From DAOUJI01 sp965219565 (lineage in GTDB: Bacteria > Chloroflexota > Dehalococcoidia > Lucifugimonadales > JAGWBF01), in contig OZ244780.1 in NCBI GenBank assembly GCA_965219565.1, positions 1,922,001-1,986,000 on the forward strand: a stretch of 64,000 nucleotides of DNA, in the 5' to 3' direction. Within the stretch, counting starts at the first letter, position 1. The number at the start of each line of letters is the position of its first letter. This document shows positions 15,906 through 24,864 of the stretch, in pieces. Position numbers and translations under genes: made by a program. The notes under the pieces are model-generated. The model saw only the letters and a program-made list of their open reading frames with translations. It was not told where the DNA came from and searched no databases.

Positions 15906-18101
15906 ATGCCTGTCTCCAAAGAAACGCTGGATGAGATAGCCCTTACCGAGGCTGAGTACCAGCTTATCGTCGACAAACTGGACAGAGAACCCAACTCGCT
16001 GGAATTGGGGATGTTCGGCGCTCTTTGGAGTGAGCATTGCGGCTACAAGCACTCCCGGCCGTTACTGAGACTGCTCCCGTCCACTGGCCCCAGGACCCTG
16101 ACCAAGCAGGGCGAGCAGAACGCGGGAGCCGTGGACATAGGGAACGGTCTGGCCGTCGTCTTCAAAATCGAGTCCCATAACCATCCCTCGGCCGTTGAGC
16201 CTCTTCAAGGAGCTGCGACTGGGGTGGGCGGGATAGTCCGGGACATACTCGCTATGGGCGCCAGACCGATTGCCCTGATGAACACGCTGCGCTTCGGTCC
16301 GCTTGACGACCCGCGCAACCGTTACCTGTTCGAGGGAGTCGTCGAAGGAATCTCCTGGTACGGGAACTGCATAGGGGTGCCCGACGTCGGCGGGGAGATT
16401 TACTTTTCATCCGTCTACTCGGGCAACCCGCTGGTCAACGCACTGTGCGTAGGTCTGGTGGAGAAGGACAAGCTCATATCCGCCACCACCGGCGAATCGG
16501 GTAACGTGCTGCTCTTGGTCGGAGCCGACACTGGGCGGGACGGAATTCACGGCGCCTCTGGCCTCGCCTCACGCGCTTTCGAGGACGAACGGGAGATGCG
16601 GCCCACCGTGCAAGTCGGAAACCCGTTTCTTGAGAAGGTCCTCATTGAAGCCTGCCTTGAGGCCGCTGCATCGGGGATGCTCGAGGGGATGCAGGACTTG
16701 GGCGCCGCCGGGTTGACCAGCGCGTCCATCGAGTCAGCCTCCAAGAGCATGGGCGGCATCGAGTTGGACCTGTCCCGTGTCCATAGAAGGGAAGCGGAGA
16801 TGAACCCCTACGAGGTCATGCTGTCCGAATCGCAAGAACGTATGCTGCTTGCCGTCCGGCCCGAACATGTGCCGCACATCAGGAAGATTTTCGAGAAATG
16901 GGACGTGGACTGTGTTGAAATAGGACGGGCGGCCCCCTCTCGACGGGCGTTGATAACCGACGGGGGAGACATCGCGGCCCAGCTTCCCATAAACATTCTC
17001 ACGGAAGCTCCCAAGTACAGGCTCAAAGGCATCAGGTCCGAAGAGTCTTTGCGGCTGCTGCGCTATCCCTTGGGATCCGTTCCCATTCCCGAAGATACGC
17101 CGGAGGAAGTCCTGGTCGGTCTCCTAAGCGCCCACAACGTGTGCAGTCGGGAGAACGTCTACCGCCGATACGACAATCAGGTTCAGACGAACACAGTGCT
17201 GGCCCCGGGCGGAGACGCCGCGCTCCTGAGGGTGAAGGGGACTTCCATAGGGCTGGCGTTGGCCACCGACGGAAACGGGCGGTATTGCTTCCTGGACCCG
17301 TACAAGGGGGGAGCTATTGCGGTAGCCGAGGCTTGTCGGAACGTCTCGTGTACGGGAGCGACCCCCATCGCCTTAACCGACTGCCTCAATTTTGGCTCCC
17401 CGGACAACCCGGCGGTTTACTATCAGCTGGAATGGGCGGTCAGAGGGATAGCTGCTGCGTGCAGGGCGCTGGATACGCCAGTCGTGAGCGGCAACGTCAG
17501 CCTGTACAACGACACCCGCGGCCAGCCCATATACCCCACGCCTATTGTCGGAGTGCTCGGTCTGCTTGAAGACATCTCCAAGCGCTGCGTCTCTTCTTTC
17601 CAGGAACCAGAGGACGTAGTGGCTCTGCTGGGCGCATCAAACCTCAGAGGCAGGGCCGCCGCCCTCGCCGGAAGCGAATATCTTGAGTCGGTGCACGGAC
17701 TGGTGGCAGGAAGGCCGAACATCAACCTGGGGCTTGAAAGCAGGGTGCAACGGCTATGCCGCGAGGCGATAGCCTTGGGACTGATTAGATCGGCCCATGA
17801 CTGTTCCGACGGGGGACTGGCGGTGGCTTTGGCCGAGTGCTGCATCCAGGGAGGCCTCGGATTCAGAGGAACTGCCAAAGCCCGTGGCCGGTGGGACGCT
17901 GCGCTTTTCGGCGAGACCCAGTCGCGCATCGTGGTATCGCTGAAACCCGCAGACCTTCCTGCCCTGGAGAAGCTGGCAAGCGAATCGAACGTTCCCATGA
18001 CCGTGCTGGGTCGTACGTCCTCAGACGACGCCTTTACAGTCCCCGGCTTGATAGAGACCCAAGTTGATAGGCTGCGGGAAGCCTGGACGAACAGACTGTG
18101 A
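15906..18101 (+). CDS. purL: phosphoribosylformylglycinamidine synthase, synthetase subunit PurL
   Basis: 731 residues from ATG 15906 (MPVSKETLDEI), the usual size of small-type PurL; the frame extends upstream into purQ but that leader is not family-like. Signatures: LWSEHCGYKHSRPLL, FKIESHNHPSAVEP, ATGVGGIVRDI, GVPDVGGEIYF, LQDLGAAGLTSAS-like stretch (MQDLGAAGLTSAS), and the second half SAHDCSDGGLAVALAE. It converts FGAR to FGAM using ATP and ammonia from PurQ. Operon with purQ. Confidence 0.95.
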   Translation: MPVSKETLDEIALTEAEYQLIVDKLDREPNSLELGMFGALWSEHCGYKHSRPLLRLLPSTGPRTLTKQGEQNAGAVDIGNGLAVVFKIESHNHPSAVEPLQGAATGVGGIVRDILAMGARPIALMNTLRFGPLDDPRNRYLFEGVVEGISWYGNCIGVPDVGGEIYFSSVYSGNPLVNALCVGLVEKDKLISATTGESGNVLLLVGADTGRDGIHGASGLASRAFEDEREMRPTVQVGNPFLEKVLIEACLEAAASGMLEGMQDLGAAGLTSASIESASKSMGGIELDLSRVHRREAEMNPYEVMLSESQERMLLAVRPEHVPHIRKIFEKWDVDCVEIGRAAPSRRALITDGGDIAAQLPINILTEAPKYRLKGIRSEESLRLLRYPLGSVPIPEDTPEEVLVGLLSAHNVCSRENVYRRYDNQVQTNTVLAPGGDAALLRVKGTSIGLALATDGNGRYCFLDPYKGGAIAVAEACRNVSCTGATPIALTDCLNFGSPDNPAVYYQLEWAVRGIAAACRALDTPVVSGNVSLYNDTRGQPIYPTPIVGVLGLLEDISKRCVSSFQEPEDVVALLGASNLRGRAAALAGSEYLESVHGLVAGRPNINLGLESRVQRLCREAIALGLIRSAHDCSDGGLAVALAECCIQGGLGFRGTAKARGRWDAALFGETQSRIVVSLKPADLPALEKLASESNVPMTVLGRTSSDDAFTVPGLIETQVDRLREAWTNRL

Positions 18102-18153
18102 CCGCACCAGTTTATCCTGACGCTAGCTCTTTCCCCTACAGACCATAATTCGG

Positions 18154-18159
18154 TATAAT
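18154..18159 (+). promoter_or_regulatory. candidate -10 element for rplI-dnaB
   Basis: A perfect TATAAT 60 bp before the rplI start. No convincing -35 hexamer stands 16-18 bp upstream, so the call is tentative. Confidence 0.35.
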
Positions 18160-18218
18160 TTGTCCGGCGCCCCTCAAGGCTGACAGCACATCGTAGTCAT
18201 CGCACTAGGAGCATAATC

Positions 18219-18665
18219 GTGAGAGTTATCTTCTTAGAAGACGTTCCCAACGTCGCACACGCCGGGGAGATCAAGAGCGTGAAAGGCGGGTACGCCCGCA
18301 ATTATTTGATACCTAAGAAAATCGCCACCGTGGCGACAGCGGAACACATGAAGCGCATCGACCGCATCAAGAAATCGGGAGATGAGCGGCGCGCCCGGGA
18401 AACCAAACAGTGGGAGGAATTGGCCTCTCTTCTGGAAGGCACAAGCGTGTCCGTTTCCGCCAGGGCGACTCCCGCCGGGGAGTTCTACGGGTCCATCACG
18501 CAGACCCAAATCGCCAGCGAGCTTTCAGAAAGCATCGGGCGGGAAATCGACCGAAAGATTGTCGAAACCGTCTCACCCATCAAAGAGCCCGGAGAATACG
18601 ACGTAGTCCTCAACCTGGCCCCCGGAATCCAGGCCAACATCCAGGTGGTGGCACAACCTCTCTAA
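18219..18665 (+). CDS. rplI: 50S ribosomal protein bL9
   Basis: 148 residues, GTG start. N-terminal signature MRVIFLEDVPNVAHAGEIKSV and GYARNYLIPKKIA are typical of L9, followed by the long connecting helix and the C-terminal domain ending ANIQVVAQPL. L9 binds domain V of 23S rRNA at the base of the L1 stalk. dnaB follows 20 bp downstream, an arrangement common in bacteria. Confidence 0.95.
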   Translation: MRVIFLEDVPNVAHAGEIKSVKGGYARNYLIPKKIATVATAEHMKRIDRIKKSGDERRARETKQWEELASLLEGTSVSVSARATPAGEFYGSITQTQIASELSESIGREIDRKIVETVSPIKEPGEYDVVLNLAPGIQANIQVVAQPL

Positions 18666-18685
18666 TAGGCTGACGAACGGAATAA

Positions 18686-20059
18686 ATGTACGCCGAAAGG
18701 CTGCTCCCCCACGATATTGAGGCGGAAGAGGCGGTGGTGGGGTCCCTGCTAATAGACGGGGAGTCTATCCTGAAGGTTGCCTCTTTCTTAAAGCCGTCCG
18801 ACTTCTACCGCGAGAAGAACCGCTACTGCTATGAGGCGTCCCTCAACCTCTTCCGGAGGGGGGAGGCCGTCAACCAGGTCACCGTAGCTCACCAACTGTC
18901 GCTGGACGAACGGCTGGAAGAAATCGGCGGCGGCGCATACCTGAGCCACCTCGTCTCCACCGTCCCCACGTCGGTCCACATCGAGTATTACGGCCAGATC
19001 GTCAGCCGCACCTCTGCGATGCGGGACCTGATAGACGCCGCTGCCCAGATATCGGCCATTGGATACGGCGGGACCGAGGATGTTGGCGACACACTCGGCA
19101 AGGCTGAACAGGTCTTGTTCAGGGTCCGCTCAGGCCAACCAGCCCGGGACTTCGTGCCCATCCGGGAAGTCCTGGACCAGTATATGGAAGAGCGGGCCGC
19201 CATTGCCGAGCCGTTGTCCACAACGGGGACCCCCATAATGACAGGGTTCGATTCGCTGGACGAGCTTCTGGGGGGACTCCACCGCTCCGACATGGTAGTC
19301 CTTGCCGCCAGGCCCAGCCTCGGCAAGAGCGCCTTGGCCGTAAACATGGCCGTCAACGCCGCCAAGACCGGCGCATCGGTGGGGATTTACAGCCTGGAGA
19401 TGAGCCGTGAGCAGTTGGCCCTGCGCATGTTGGCCAGCGAGGCGGGCGTAAGCGCCCAGCTGCTTAGGCTCGGCCTGTACACCGAGGCTGAAGAGCGGGC
19501 GATCATCGACTCCATAGGGTCCCTGTCGGAGCTTCCTCTATACGTCGACGACTCGCCACTCCAGGGAATCGTCGAGATGCGAAGCAAGGCCCGTCGCCTG
19601 TTTCTGGAGCGGGGGCTTGACCTGCTGGTGGTGGACTACCTGCAGCTCATCCAAGGCGGCGGCTCCGGCCGAGAGAACCGGGTGCAAGAGCTCAGCGAGA
19701 TTACCCGCTCCCTCAAGGGGCTTGCAAGGGACCTTCACATTCCGCTGCTGGCGATATCCCAGCTTAGCCGTGCTGTTGAGACACGGCAATCACACAGGCC
19801 CCAGCTGGCAGACCTGAGGGAGAGCGGCTCCATCGAGCAGGACGCAGACGTGGTCATGTTCATCTACAGGGAGGATGTCTACCAGACCGAGGAGGAGTGG
19901 CTGTCCAAGACTCCCGACCGCCCCTATCCGAAGAACATCGCCGAAATCATCGTATTGAAACACCGCCACGGCCCTGTCGGGAACGTGAAACTCCTATTCC
20001 GCGACCGCGTGGTGCGGTTCGAATCCGCGGAACTCGACCAGGAATACCTGTACGCATAG
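18686..20059 (+). CDS. dnaB: replicative DNA helicase DnaB
   Basis: 457 residues. N-terminal domain LLPHDIEAEEAVVGSLLID through about 110, linker, then the RecA-like core: Walker A AARPSLGKSALAVNMA, SLEMSREQLALRML, Walker B LLVVDYLQLI, and ISQLSRAVETR with DLRESGSIEQDADVVMFIYR. It is the ring helicase that unwinds DNA at the fork. Its likely loader and a DnaD-like protein are encoded just downstream, 276 bp away. Confidence 0.96.
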   Translation: MYAERLLPHDIEAEEAVVGSLLIDGESILKVASFLKPSDFYREKNRYCYEASLNLFRRGEAVNQVTVAHQLSLDERLEEIGGGAYLSHLVSTVPTSVHIEYYGQIVSRTSAMRDLIDAAAQISAIGYGGTEDVGDTLGKAEQVLFRVRSGQPARDFVPIREVLDQYMEERAAIAEPLSTTGTPIMTGFDSLDELLGGLHRSDMVVLAARPSLGKSALAVNMAVNAAKTGASVGIYSLEMSREQLALRMLASEAGVSAQLLRLGLYTEAEERAIIDSIGSLSELPLYVDDSPLQGIVEMRSKARRLFLERGLDLLVVDYLQLIQGGGSGRENRVQELSEITRSLKGLARDLHIPLLAISQLSRAVETRQSHRPQLADLRESGSIEQDADVVMFIYREDVYQTEEEWLSKTPDRPYPKNIAEIIVLKHRHGPVGNVKLLFRDRVVRFESAELDQEYLYA

Positions 20060-20132
20060 TGACGCCGTAGGTATCACTATCGCCTTGAGTACGTCATATA
20101 AGGGGCGATGAAAATGGAGAGCTCCTCCGTAT

Positions 20133-20215
20133 CGTCACTCCGGCGAAAGCCGGAGTCCAGGAAACCTTGCAAGAAAGAAAGCGCCTTCTGGATTCCGGCC
20201 TGCGCCGGAATGACG
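20133..20215. repeat. MITE/REP-like imperfect inverted repeat
   Basis: Arms 20133-20160 and 20188-20215, each about 28 bp, are imperfect reverse complements (core CCGGCGAAAGCCGG against CCGGCCTGCGCCGG; outer CGTCA...TCCAG against CTGGA...TGACG). The element lies in the 276-bp gap between dnaB and the DnaD-like gene; nothing else is seen there. This type of dispersed palindrome is common in many bacterial genomes. Confidence 0.65.
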
Positions 20216-20335
20216 GGCTCGGAAGACCCTCAGTCTCATCCCACCTTCTCCCGCGATGGGAGACGGGGTAGGCGTAGTCTATTGGCTTATCAATCCCATC
20301 TCTCCGATTCGTACCCGGAATAGGCCCTGATTCAG

Positions 20336-21064
20336 ATGAAATTCTCCGGTTTCCCCAAAGGAACGCAGTACACTCCGGCGCCCAGCCCTCTGTTTGGGCC
20401 GCTGCTGGAGGAAATCGAGGACCTGGCGGAGCTGAAATGCACTCTCCGAGCTATGTGGCGGATTCGGGAGAGCATTCGCGTCCACAAGGGCCTACGGTAC
20501 GTGTCGGAGGACGAACTGACCACGGACATGGTCCTGATTAAGGGCGTGGCGCCTTCCGACGGCGACGCCTCCCCAGCCGCTGCCATACGAGCCGCCATGC
20601 ATCAGGCGACCCAGAGAGGGACCTTCATAGCCAGGACCCTGGACTCGGACGAACAGACACGGAAGGTCTATTTCCTGAACGATGAAGCCGGGCGTCAGGC
20701 GGCGTTGACGCTGGCGCCGGTCTCCGACGACCTAGAACCATTGGCGGCGGAAGAAGACGAAACGCCAACGCCTAAACCCAACATATTCAAACTGTACGAG
20801 GAGAACATCGGCCTGTTGACGCCCCTGATTGGCGACCAACTGAAGGACGCCGAGGAGACTTACCCGTGGTCGTGGATAGAGCAGGCCTTCACCATAGCCG
20901 TCAACGGAAACAAACGGAACTGGAGATACATCGAAGCGACTCTGAGACGCTGGGCGTCCGAAGGAAAAGACGATGGAAAGCCTGGGAGACATACTGAAAA
21001 GACTTCCGGTCAGCAGGAGCTCGTTGAGTACCTCCGGGAACGGGGGAGGCTCCCTCCGCACTGA
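20336..21064 (+). CDS. DnaD/DnaB_2-domain replication protein
   Basis: 242 residues. The N-terminal half (FGPLLEEIEDLAELKCTLRAMWRI) looks like a winged-helix region. The C-terminal part about 150-215 is the DnaD domain: NIFKLYEENIGLLTPLIGDQ, then WIEQAFTIAVNGNKRNWRYIEA and LRRWASEGK. DnaD-like proteins help remodel DNA and load the replicative helicase. The gene overlaps the loader gene by 92 bp in another frame and follows dnaB, so the three probably act together. Confidence 0.85.
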   Translation: MKFSGFPKGTQYTPAPSPLFGPLLEEIEDLAELKCTLRAMWRIRESIRVHKGLRYVSEDELTTDMVLIKGVAPSDGDASPAAAIRAAMHQATQRGTFIARTLDSDEQTRKVYFLNDEAGRQAALTLAPVSDDLEPLAAEEDETPTPKPNIFKLYEENIGLLTPLIGDQLKDAEETYPWSWIEQAFTIAVNGNKRNWRYIEATLRRWASEGKDDGKPGRHTEKTSGQQELVEYLRERGRLPPH

Positions 21065-22430
21065 CAACGGCTTCGGCGGATGCCCAATATGCAAGGGCCG
21101 TGGATGGGTGGGCCGCCGAGTTCCTGTTGGGCACCCCGAGTTTGGTGAGGTGTTTCCATGCCGTTGCCAGCAGGCTGACGGGGAAAAGAACCGTAAGTCA
21201 GCCCTTCTGGAGTACAGCAACTTGGGTGCCCTCGCCCGAATCAGCTTTGAGGAGACTGCTCCGACGGGTGTGCTCACTGACCCCGAAAGCCAAAGGCGGT
21301 TCGCTAAGGCTCTGGCCAGGGCAGAAGATTACGCGGAAAACCCTGAAGGATGGCTGGCGCTTACCGGGCCCAGCGGCTGCGGCAAGACCCATCTGGCGGC
21401 TGCAGTAGCCAACAGTCTTATCGAGCGAGGACAGACGGTCTTATTCGTTTTTGTGCCAGACCTGTTGGACCACCTGCGTGGCGCCTACTCGCCGGACAGT
21501 CCGATTAGCTACGACGACCTGTTCCAGCAGGTAAAGGACGCTTCGTTGCTGGTCCTCGACGACCTGGGAGCACAAAGCGGTACGCCCTGGGCCAGAGAAA
21601 AGCTGCTACAAATATTCAACCACAGGTTCAACGAACGTATGCCTACGTTGGTTACTGTCCGCGGTCCGCTGGAGAGACTGGAGGAGGGCATCAGGAGCCG
21701 GCTGCAAAATCCCGGTCTATCGGACGTAGTGCCCGTGGGACTCCACGACGCGCTGCTTCTCCGGGAAGTCGGGGGACTGCAAGGCCCCATGCTGGAGGAG
21801 ATGACCCTGGACTCCTTCAGGCTGGGACGGGACGTGCGCGGGACCGCCCAGGAAAAGGAGACGCTGAAGTTCGCCTTCGAAAAGGCTCGGGCCTATGCAG
21901 AGTCGCCCAAGGGGTGGCTGCTTCTCACTGGTCAGCCCGGGTGCGGCAAGACCCACCTGACCGTCGGAATCATCAACGAGAGGCTCAAGCGGGGGGAGCC
22001 GTCCTTTTTTGCCTTCGTTCCGGCCTTGCTGGACTACCTGCGAGCCACCTTCCGCCCCGACAGCCTGACCGGCTACGACGAGACGTTCGAGCAGGTCAAG
22101 ACGGCGCCGTTCCTAGCGCTGGACGATTTAGGGGCAGAGAACTCCACTCCCTGGGCCGAGGAGAAGCTGTACCAAATCATAGTCCACCGCCACAACGCCC
22201 GCCTGCCTACGGTAATCACGGCCAACTATCTGTCGCTGAAAGCGCTCGAAGAGGCCAAGCCCCGCATCAGGTCGCGCCTGGGAGACTCCCTGGTGGAGTG
22301 GGCGCCAATATTGGTCCCCGACTATCGAGACCAGCGCCCTATCAACAAGTCCAGAGATGAGAGACCTGACAACGCAAAGTCGCAAAGACGCAACCGGCGC
22401 AGGGCCGGCGCAGAGGATGAAAACATTTGA
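20973..22430 (+). CDS. DnaC/DnaI-type helicase loader with two AAA+ modules in tandem
   Basis: 485 residues. An N-terminal zinc motif (CPICKGRGW ... CRC) is typical of such loaders. Then come two copies of the same ATPase: module 1 about 110-260 with Walker A GPSGCGKTH and Walker B LLVLDDLGAQ, module 2 about 290-450 with GQPGCGKTH and FLALDDLGAE. Both repeat the WLxLTGxxGCGKTHL and VPxLLDxLRxxxxPDS blocks. Family members normally have one module. Both look catalytically complete, though module 1 lacks the usual NY before its last arginine-containing segment (VTVRGPLERL versus VITANYLSLKAL). The basic tail (SQRRNRRRAG) may bind DNA. It overlaps the DnaD-like gene. Confidence 0.85.
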   Translation: MESLGDILKRLPVSRSSLSTSGNGGGSLRTDNGFGGCPICKGRGWVGRRVPVGHPEFGEVFPCRCQQADGEKNRKSALLEYSNLGALARISFEETAPTGVLTDPESQRRFAKALARAEDYAENPEGWLALTGPSGCGKTHLAAAVANSLIERGQTVLFVFVPDLLDHLRGAYSPDSPISYDDLFQQVKDASLLVLDDLGAQSGTPWAREKLLQIFNHRFNERMPTLVTVRGPLERLEEGIRSRLQNPGLSDVVPVGLHDALLLREVGGLQGPMLEEMTLDSFRLGRDVRGTAQEKETLKFAFEKARAYAESPKGWLLLTGQPGCGKTHLTVGIINERLKRGEPSFFAFVPALLDYLRATFRPDSLTGYDETFEQVKTAPFLALDDLGAENSTPWAEEKLYQIIVHRHNARLPTVITANYLSLKALEEAKPRIRSRLGDSLVEWAPILVPDYRDQRPINKSRDERPDNAKSQRRNRRRAGAEDENI

Positions 22431-22442
22431 GAAGAGGGGTTG

Positions 22443-22787
22443 ATGCCTGAAATTATTCGCCGAGAAGGCTGTGTATTCTGCAACATAGTGGCCAAGGAGG
22501 AGCCGGCCACGATTAGGTATGAGGACGACGAGGTCATCGTGTTCGACAACAAGCTGACGTGGGCGCCCATCATGCTCTTGGCTGTGCCCAAAAGCCACAC
22601 CCTACAGGAGGACCTGTGGAGCAGCGAGCTTATCGGCAAGGTGGGCAAAGTGGCCTGCGACGTCGGGGACGAAATGTGCCCCAACGGGTACAGACTCATC
22701 TCCAACGTGGGCCGGGACGCCATGCAGAGCCAATCCCACGGCCACGTCCATATCCTCGGCGGGACGCACCTGGGTCCTTATGCGTAG
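22443..22787 (+). CDS. HIT-family nucleotide hydrolase/transferase
   Basis: 114 residues from ATG 22443; a TTG immediately before it (22440) is equally in frame. N-terminal CVFCNIVAKEEPATI and the catalytic SHGHVHILGG (H-x-H-x-H) define the histidine-triad family, which hydrolyses nucleotide phosphoramidates and related compounds. Length is normal. It begins 12 bp after the loader gene. The exact substrate is not predictable. Confidence 0.9.
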   Translation: MPEIIRREGCVFCNIVAKEEPATIRYEDDEVIVFDNKLTWAPIMLLAVPKSHTLQEDLWSSELIGKVGKVACDVGDEMCPNGYRLISNVGRDAMQSQSHGHVHILGGTHLGPYA

Positions 22788-22861
22788 ACCTCCCTACCTC
22801 GACTTAAATAGATTGAAATCTGCCTATATTGGATTGGACGCCATAAACTGCAAGGTGTACG

Positions 22862-23815
22862 ATGCCTAGCATGGAAGCGATACGATGTGAAGGCCTGACC
22901 AAGCATTTCGGTAGATTCGCGGCCCTCAGCGACCTGGACATTACCGTCGAACAAGGAACGACCTATGGTTTCCTGGGACCCAACGGAGCGGGAAAGACCA
23001 CGACCCTTCGCCTTCTCACCGGCATCACGACGCCGTCCAACGGACGGATGTGGGTAGCCAACGAGGAGGTCTCCGGTGACTCTCTTCACTTGAAGTCCCT
23101 GGTCGGCTACCTGCCGGAATCTCCCTCCTTTTACGGCTGGATGACGGGCCGGGAGTTCCTGATGTTCGTCGGCGACCTCTACGAAATGGACCCATCCACG
23201 TCTCGCCAAAGGGCCGACGAAATGCTCGGGCGGGTCAACCTGGATGACGCCGCGGACCGGAAGGTCAAAGGGTACTCGCGGGGGATGCAGCAGAGGCTGG
23301 GATTGGCCCAGTCATTGATGCACGACCCGGAGGTGCTGTTCCTCGACGAGCCCGCATCCGCGCTGGACCCCATGGGGCGGCGGGACATGCTGGAAACCAT
23401 AAGGTCTCTCAAGGGCCACACAACAATATTCCTGTCCACCCATATCCTGGCCGACGTCGAGAGAATTTGTGACAGGGTCGCCATCATCAATCGGGGGAAG
23501 CTGGTGACCACCGGCGCAATATCGGACTTGCAGGCCCAAAAGAGCGGGACCAGCTTTGAGCTAGAGTTCGAGGAAGACCCGGCTCCAATGGCACAGACGC
23601 TGGCGGGAGTTCCCTGGGTAAGCGGTATGCGCAGCGAAGAGCACGGAGCTCACTACGTCTTCATCGTCGAGGTCAACGACGTCGAGCTGGCCAAAAAGGA
23701 GCTGCCCAAGCTGACGTACGAGAGCGGCCTCACCTTGATTAGGTATGAGTTGGCGGTGCCGAGCCTGGAGGACGTGTTCATGGATCTGGTGGAGTCCAGG
23801 GAGCGCACAAGTTGA
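22862..23815 (+). CDS. ABC transporter ATP-binding subunit (ABC-2 type)
   Basis: 317 residues. Walker A GPNGAGKTTT, Q-loop region LVGYLPESPSFYGWMTGREF, signature YSRGMQQRLG, Walker B VLFLDEPASALDP and the H-loop ILADVERICDRVAI are all present. A C-terminal extension of about 90 residues follows the ATPase core, as in CcmA-like exporters of the ABC-2 class. The membrane partner overlaps its stop. The cargo is unknown. Confidence 0.93.
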   Translation: MPSMEAIRCEGLTKHFGRFAALSDLDITVEQGTTYGFLGPNGAGKTTTLRLLTGITTPSNGRMWVANEEVSGDSLHLKSLVGYLPESPSFYGWMTGREFLMFVGDLYEMDPSTSRQRADEMLGRVNLDDAADRKVKGYSRGMQQRLGLAQSLMHDPEVLFLDEPASALDPMGRRDMLETIRSLKGHTTIFLSTHILADVERICDRVAIINRGKLVTTGAISDLQAQKSGTSFELEFEEDPAPMAQTLAGVPWVSGMRSEEHGAHYVFIVEVNDVELAKKELPKLTYESGLTLIRYELAVPSLEDVFMDLVESRERTS

Positions 23816-24552
23816 ACGGTTTTTGGGCTCTCGTCAAGAAGGAAGCCCTGGAGCAGAGGCGCACATGGAAACTGGCAGGCATGGCAGGCGTATATACGTT
23901 CCTGGGACTTGCCATCGTCATCGTAGCTTTCATAGTAGCGGAAATACGTGATGAGCCTCGCGACACAGGCTTGGCCGAGGGCCTCTTGTACGGGTTCGGC
24001 CTTACTCTCAGCGGAGTAGGCACGTTCCTCGCGATCATCATCTCCATGGGGGCCATAGCCAGTGAGAGGGCCAGCGGCACGGCGGCCATGACCTTGAGCA
24101 AACCCGTCACGAGATTGGCGTTTGTAGCCGTAAAGTTCCTCGGGATAGTCTTCTCCATCTACCTGGCGCTTGCTGTTGCTTCTGGGATAATGTTCGTGGC
24201 AACCGCCATCCTGATTGACACGTGGTCGGCATGGCGGTTCTTCCTATTCATGGCGGTCATCGGAGTCTATCTTGTCTTCAATGCGTCGGTGGCCTTCTTC
24301 TGGAGCGGCATGTTCAGCCGTCAACTTCTGGCCGGTGGACTCGCTATCCTTATCTTCTTCGTGCTTTCAGCATTGTCAGGGATCCCCAAGACTGGGGACT
24401 ATTGGCCGATTCAGTTGATAGAATTCGCTACGAGCGTGGCTGATGAGGAGTCTACAGTAGAAGGAACCTGGAAGTCGTTGGCAGTTTCCCTGGGAGCCAT
24501 AGCAGCGCTTGCCAGCGGCTCGTGGGTGGTTTTTCGCCGCAAGGAGCTATAG
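23812..24552 (+). CDS. ABC-2 type transporter permease
   Basis: 246 residues, TTG start at 23812 that overlaps the TGA of the ATPase gene. Six hydrophobic segments are visible (for example AGVYTFLGLAIVIVAFIVA, FGLTLSGVGTFLAIIISMGA, FLGIVFSIYLALAVASGI, FLFMAVIGVYLVFNASVAFF, GGLAILIFFVLSALSG and a last one before FRRKEL). SERASGTAAMTLSKPVTR is the cytoplasmic loop typical of the family. Works with the ATPase above; cargo unknown. Confidence 0.88.
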   Translation: MNGFWALVKKEALEQRRTWKLAGMAGVYTFLGLAIVIVAFIVAEIRDEPRDTGLAEGLLYGFGLTLSGVGTFLAIIISMGAIASERASGTAAMTLSKPVTRLAFVAVKFLGIVFSIYLALAVASGIMFVATAILIDTWSAWRFFLFMAVIGVYLVFNASVAFFWSGMFSRQLLAGGLAILIFFVLSALSGIPKTGDYWPIQLIEFATSVADEESTVEGTWKSLAVSLGAIAALASGSWVVFRRKEL

Positions 24553-24600
24553 GCCCGTCCAACAGACTAGTATCGGACAGATTACATAACGGAGGCTATC

Positions 24601-24864
24601 ATGCCAGAAGGCGCCAACCTTGAGATAGAGATACTCTACTGCCACGATTGAGGGCATGCACTGAGAGCCGCCTGGATGGCGGGTGAAGCCCTGTCCCGAA
24701 AGGGCGATTACATCAAGACCTTCAATCTGTTGCCCGGGCCCCACGGCAAGTTCGACATACGCATCAACGGGGACCTGGTGGCCGAGCACCTGCACAAACC
24801 CGACGCCCACATATTCCCGGACCTCCCCGACCTGCTCAAGGCCATCGACGAGCGCGTCGCCTGA
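24601..24864 (+). CDS. probable selenoprotein, Rdx (SelW-like) family, TGA-encoded Sec17
   Basis: 87 residues if TGA 24649-24651 is read as selenocysteine. Start ATG 24601 has GGAGG (24591-24595) 5 bp upstream. Reading through gives EIEILYC-H-D-U-GHALRAAWMAG, then FNLLPGPHGKFDIRINGDLV and IFPDLPDLLKAIDERV. This matches the Rdx fold: a C-x-x-U redox motif after the first strand, RAAW on the first helix, a PG-x-x-G-x-F-x-I-x-x-x-G hairpin and the F-P-D-x-x-x-L-x-x-x-I end. The frame and homology continue on both sides of the TGA with no indel. A candidate bacterial SECIS hairpin follows at 24651-24692. Simple annotation would keep only the part from 24676. Sec machinery genes are not in the window. 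Alternative: a nonsense mutation of a Cys codon (TGT or TGC to TGA). Confidence 0.85.
24651..24692 (+). promoter_or_regulatory. candidate bacterial SECIS element
   Basis: Nested hairpin just after the Sec codon: outer AGGGC (24651-24655) pairs with GCCCT (24688-24692); inner CCGCC (24668-24672) pairs with GGCGG (24678-24682); apical loop TGGAT holds G and T bases. The loop starts 21 nt after the TGA, in the range bacterial SECIS elements use. Confidence 0.55.

Noticed and set aside
20026..20040. T-loop-like GGTTCGAATCC stretch resembling a tRNA arm
   Set aside because: It is the coding sequence for VRFESAEL in dnaB; no acceptor or anticodon stem can be formed around it.
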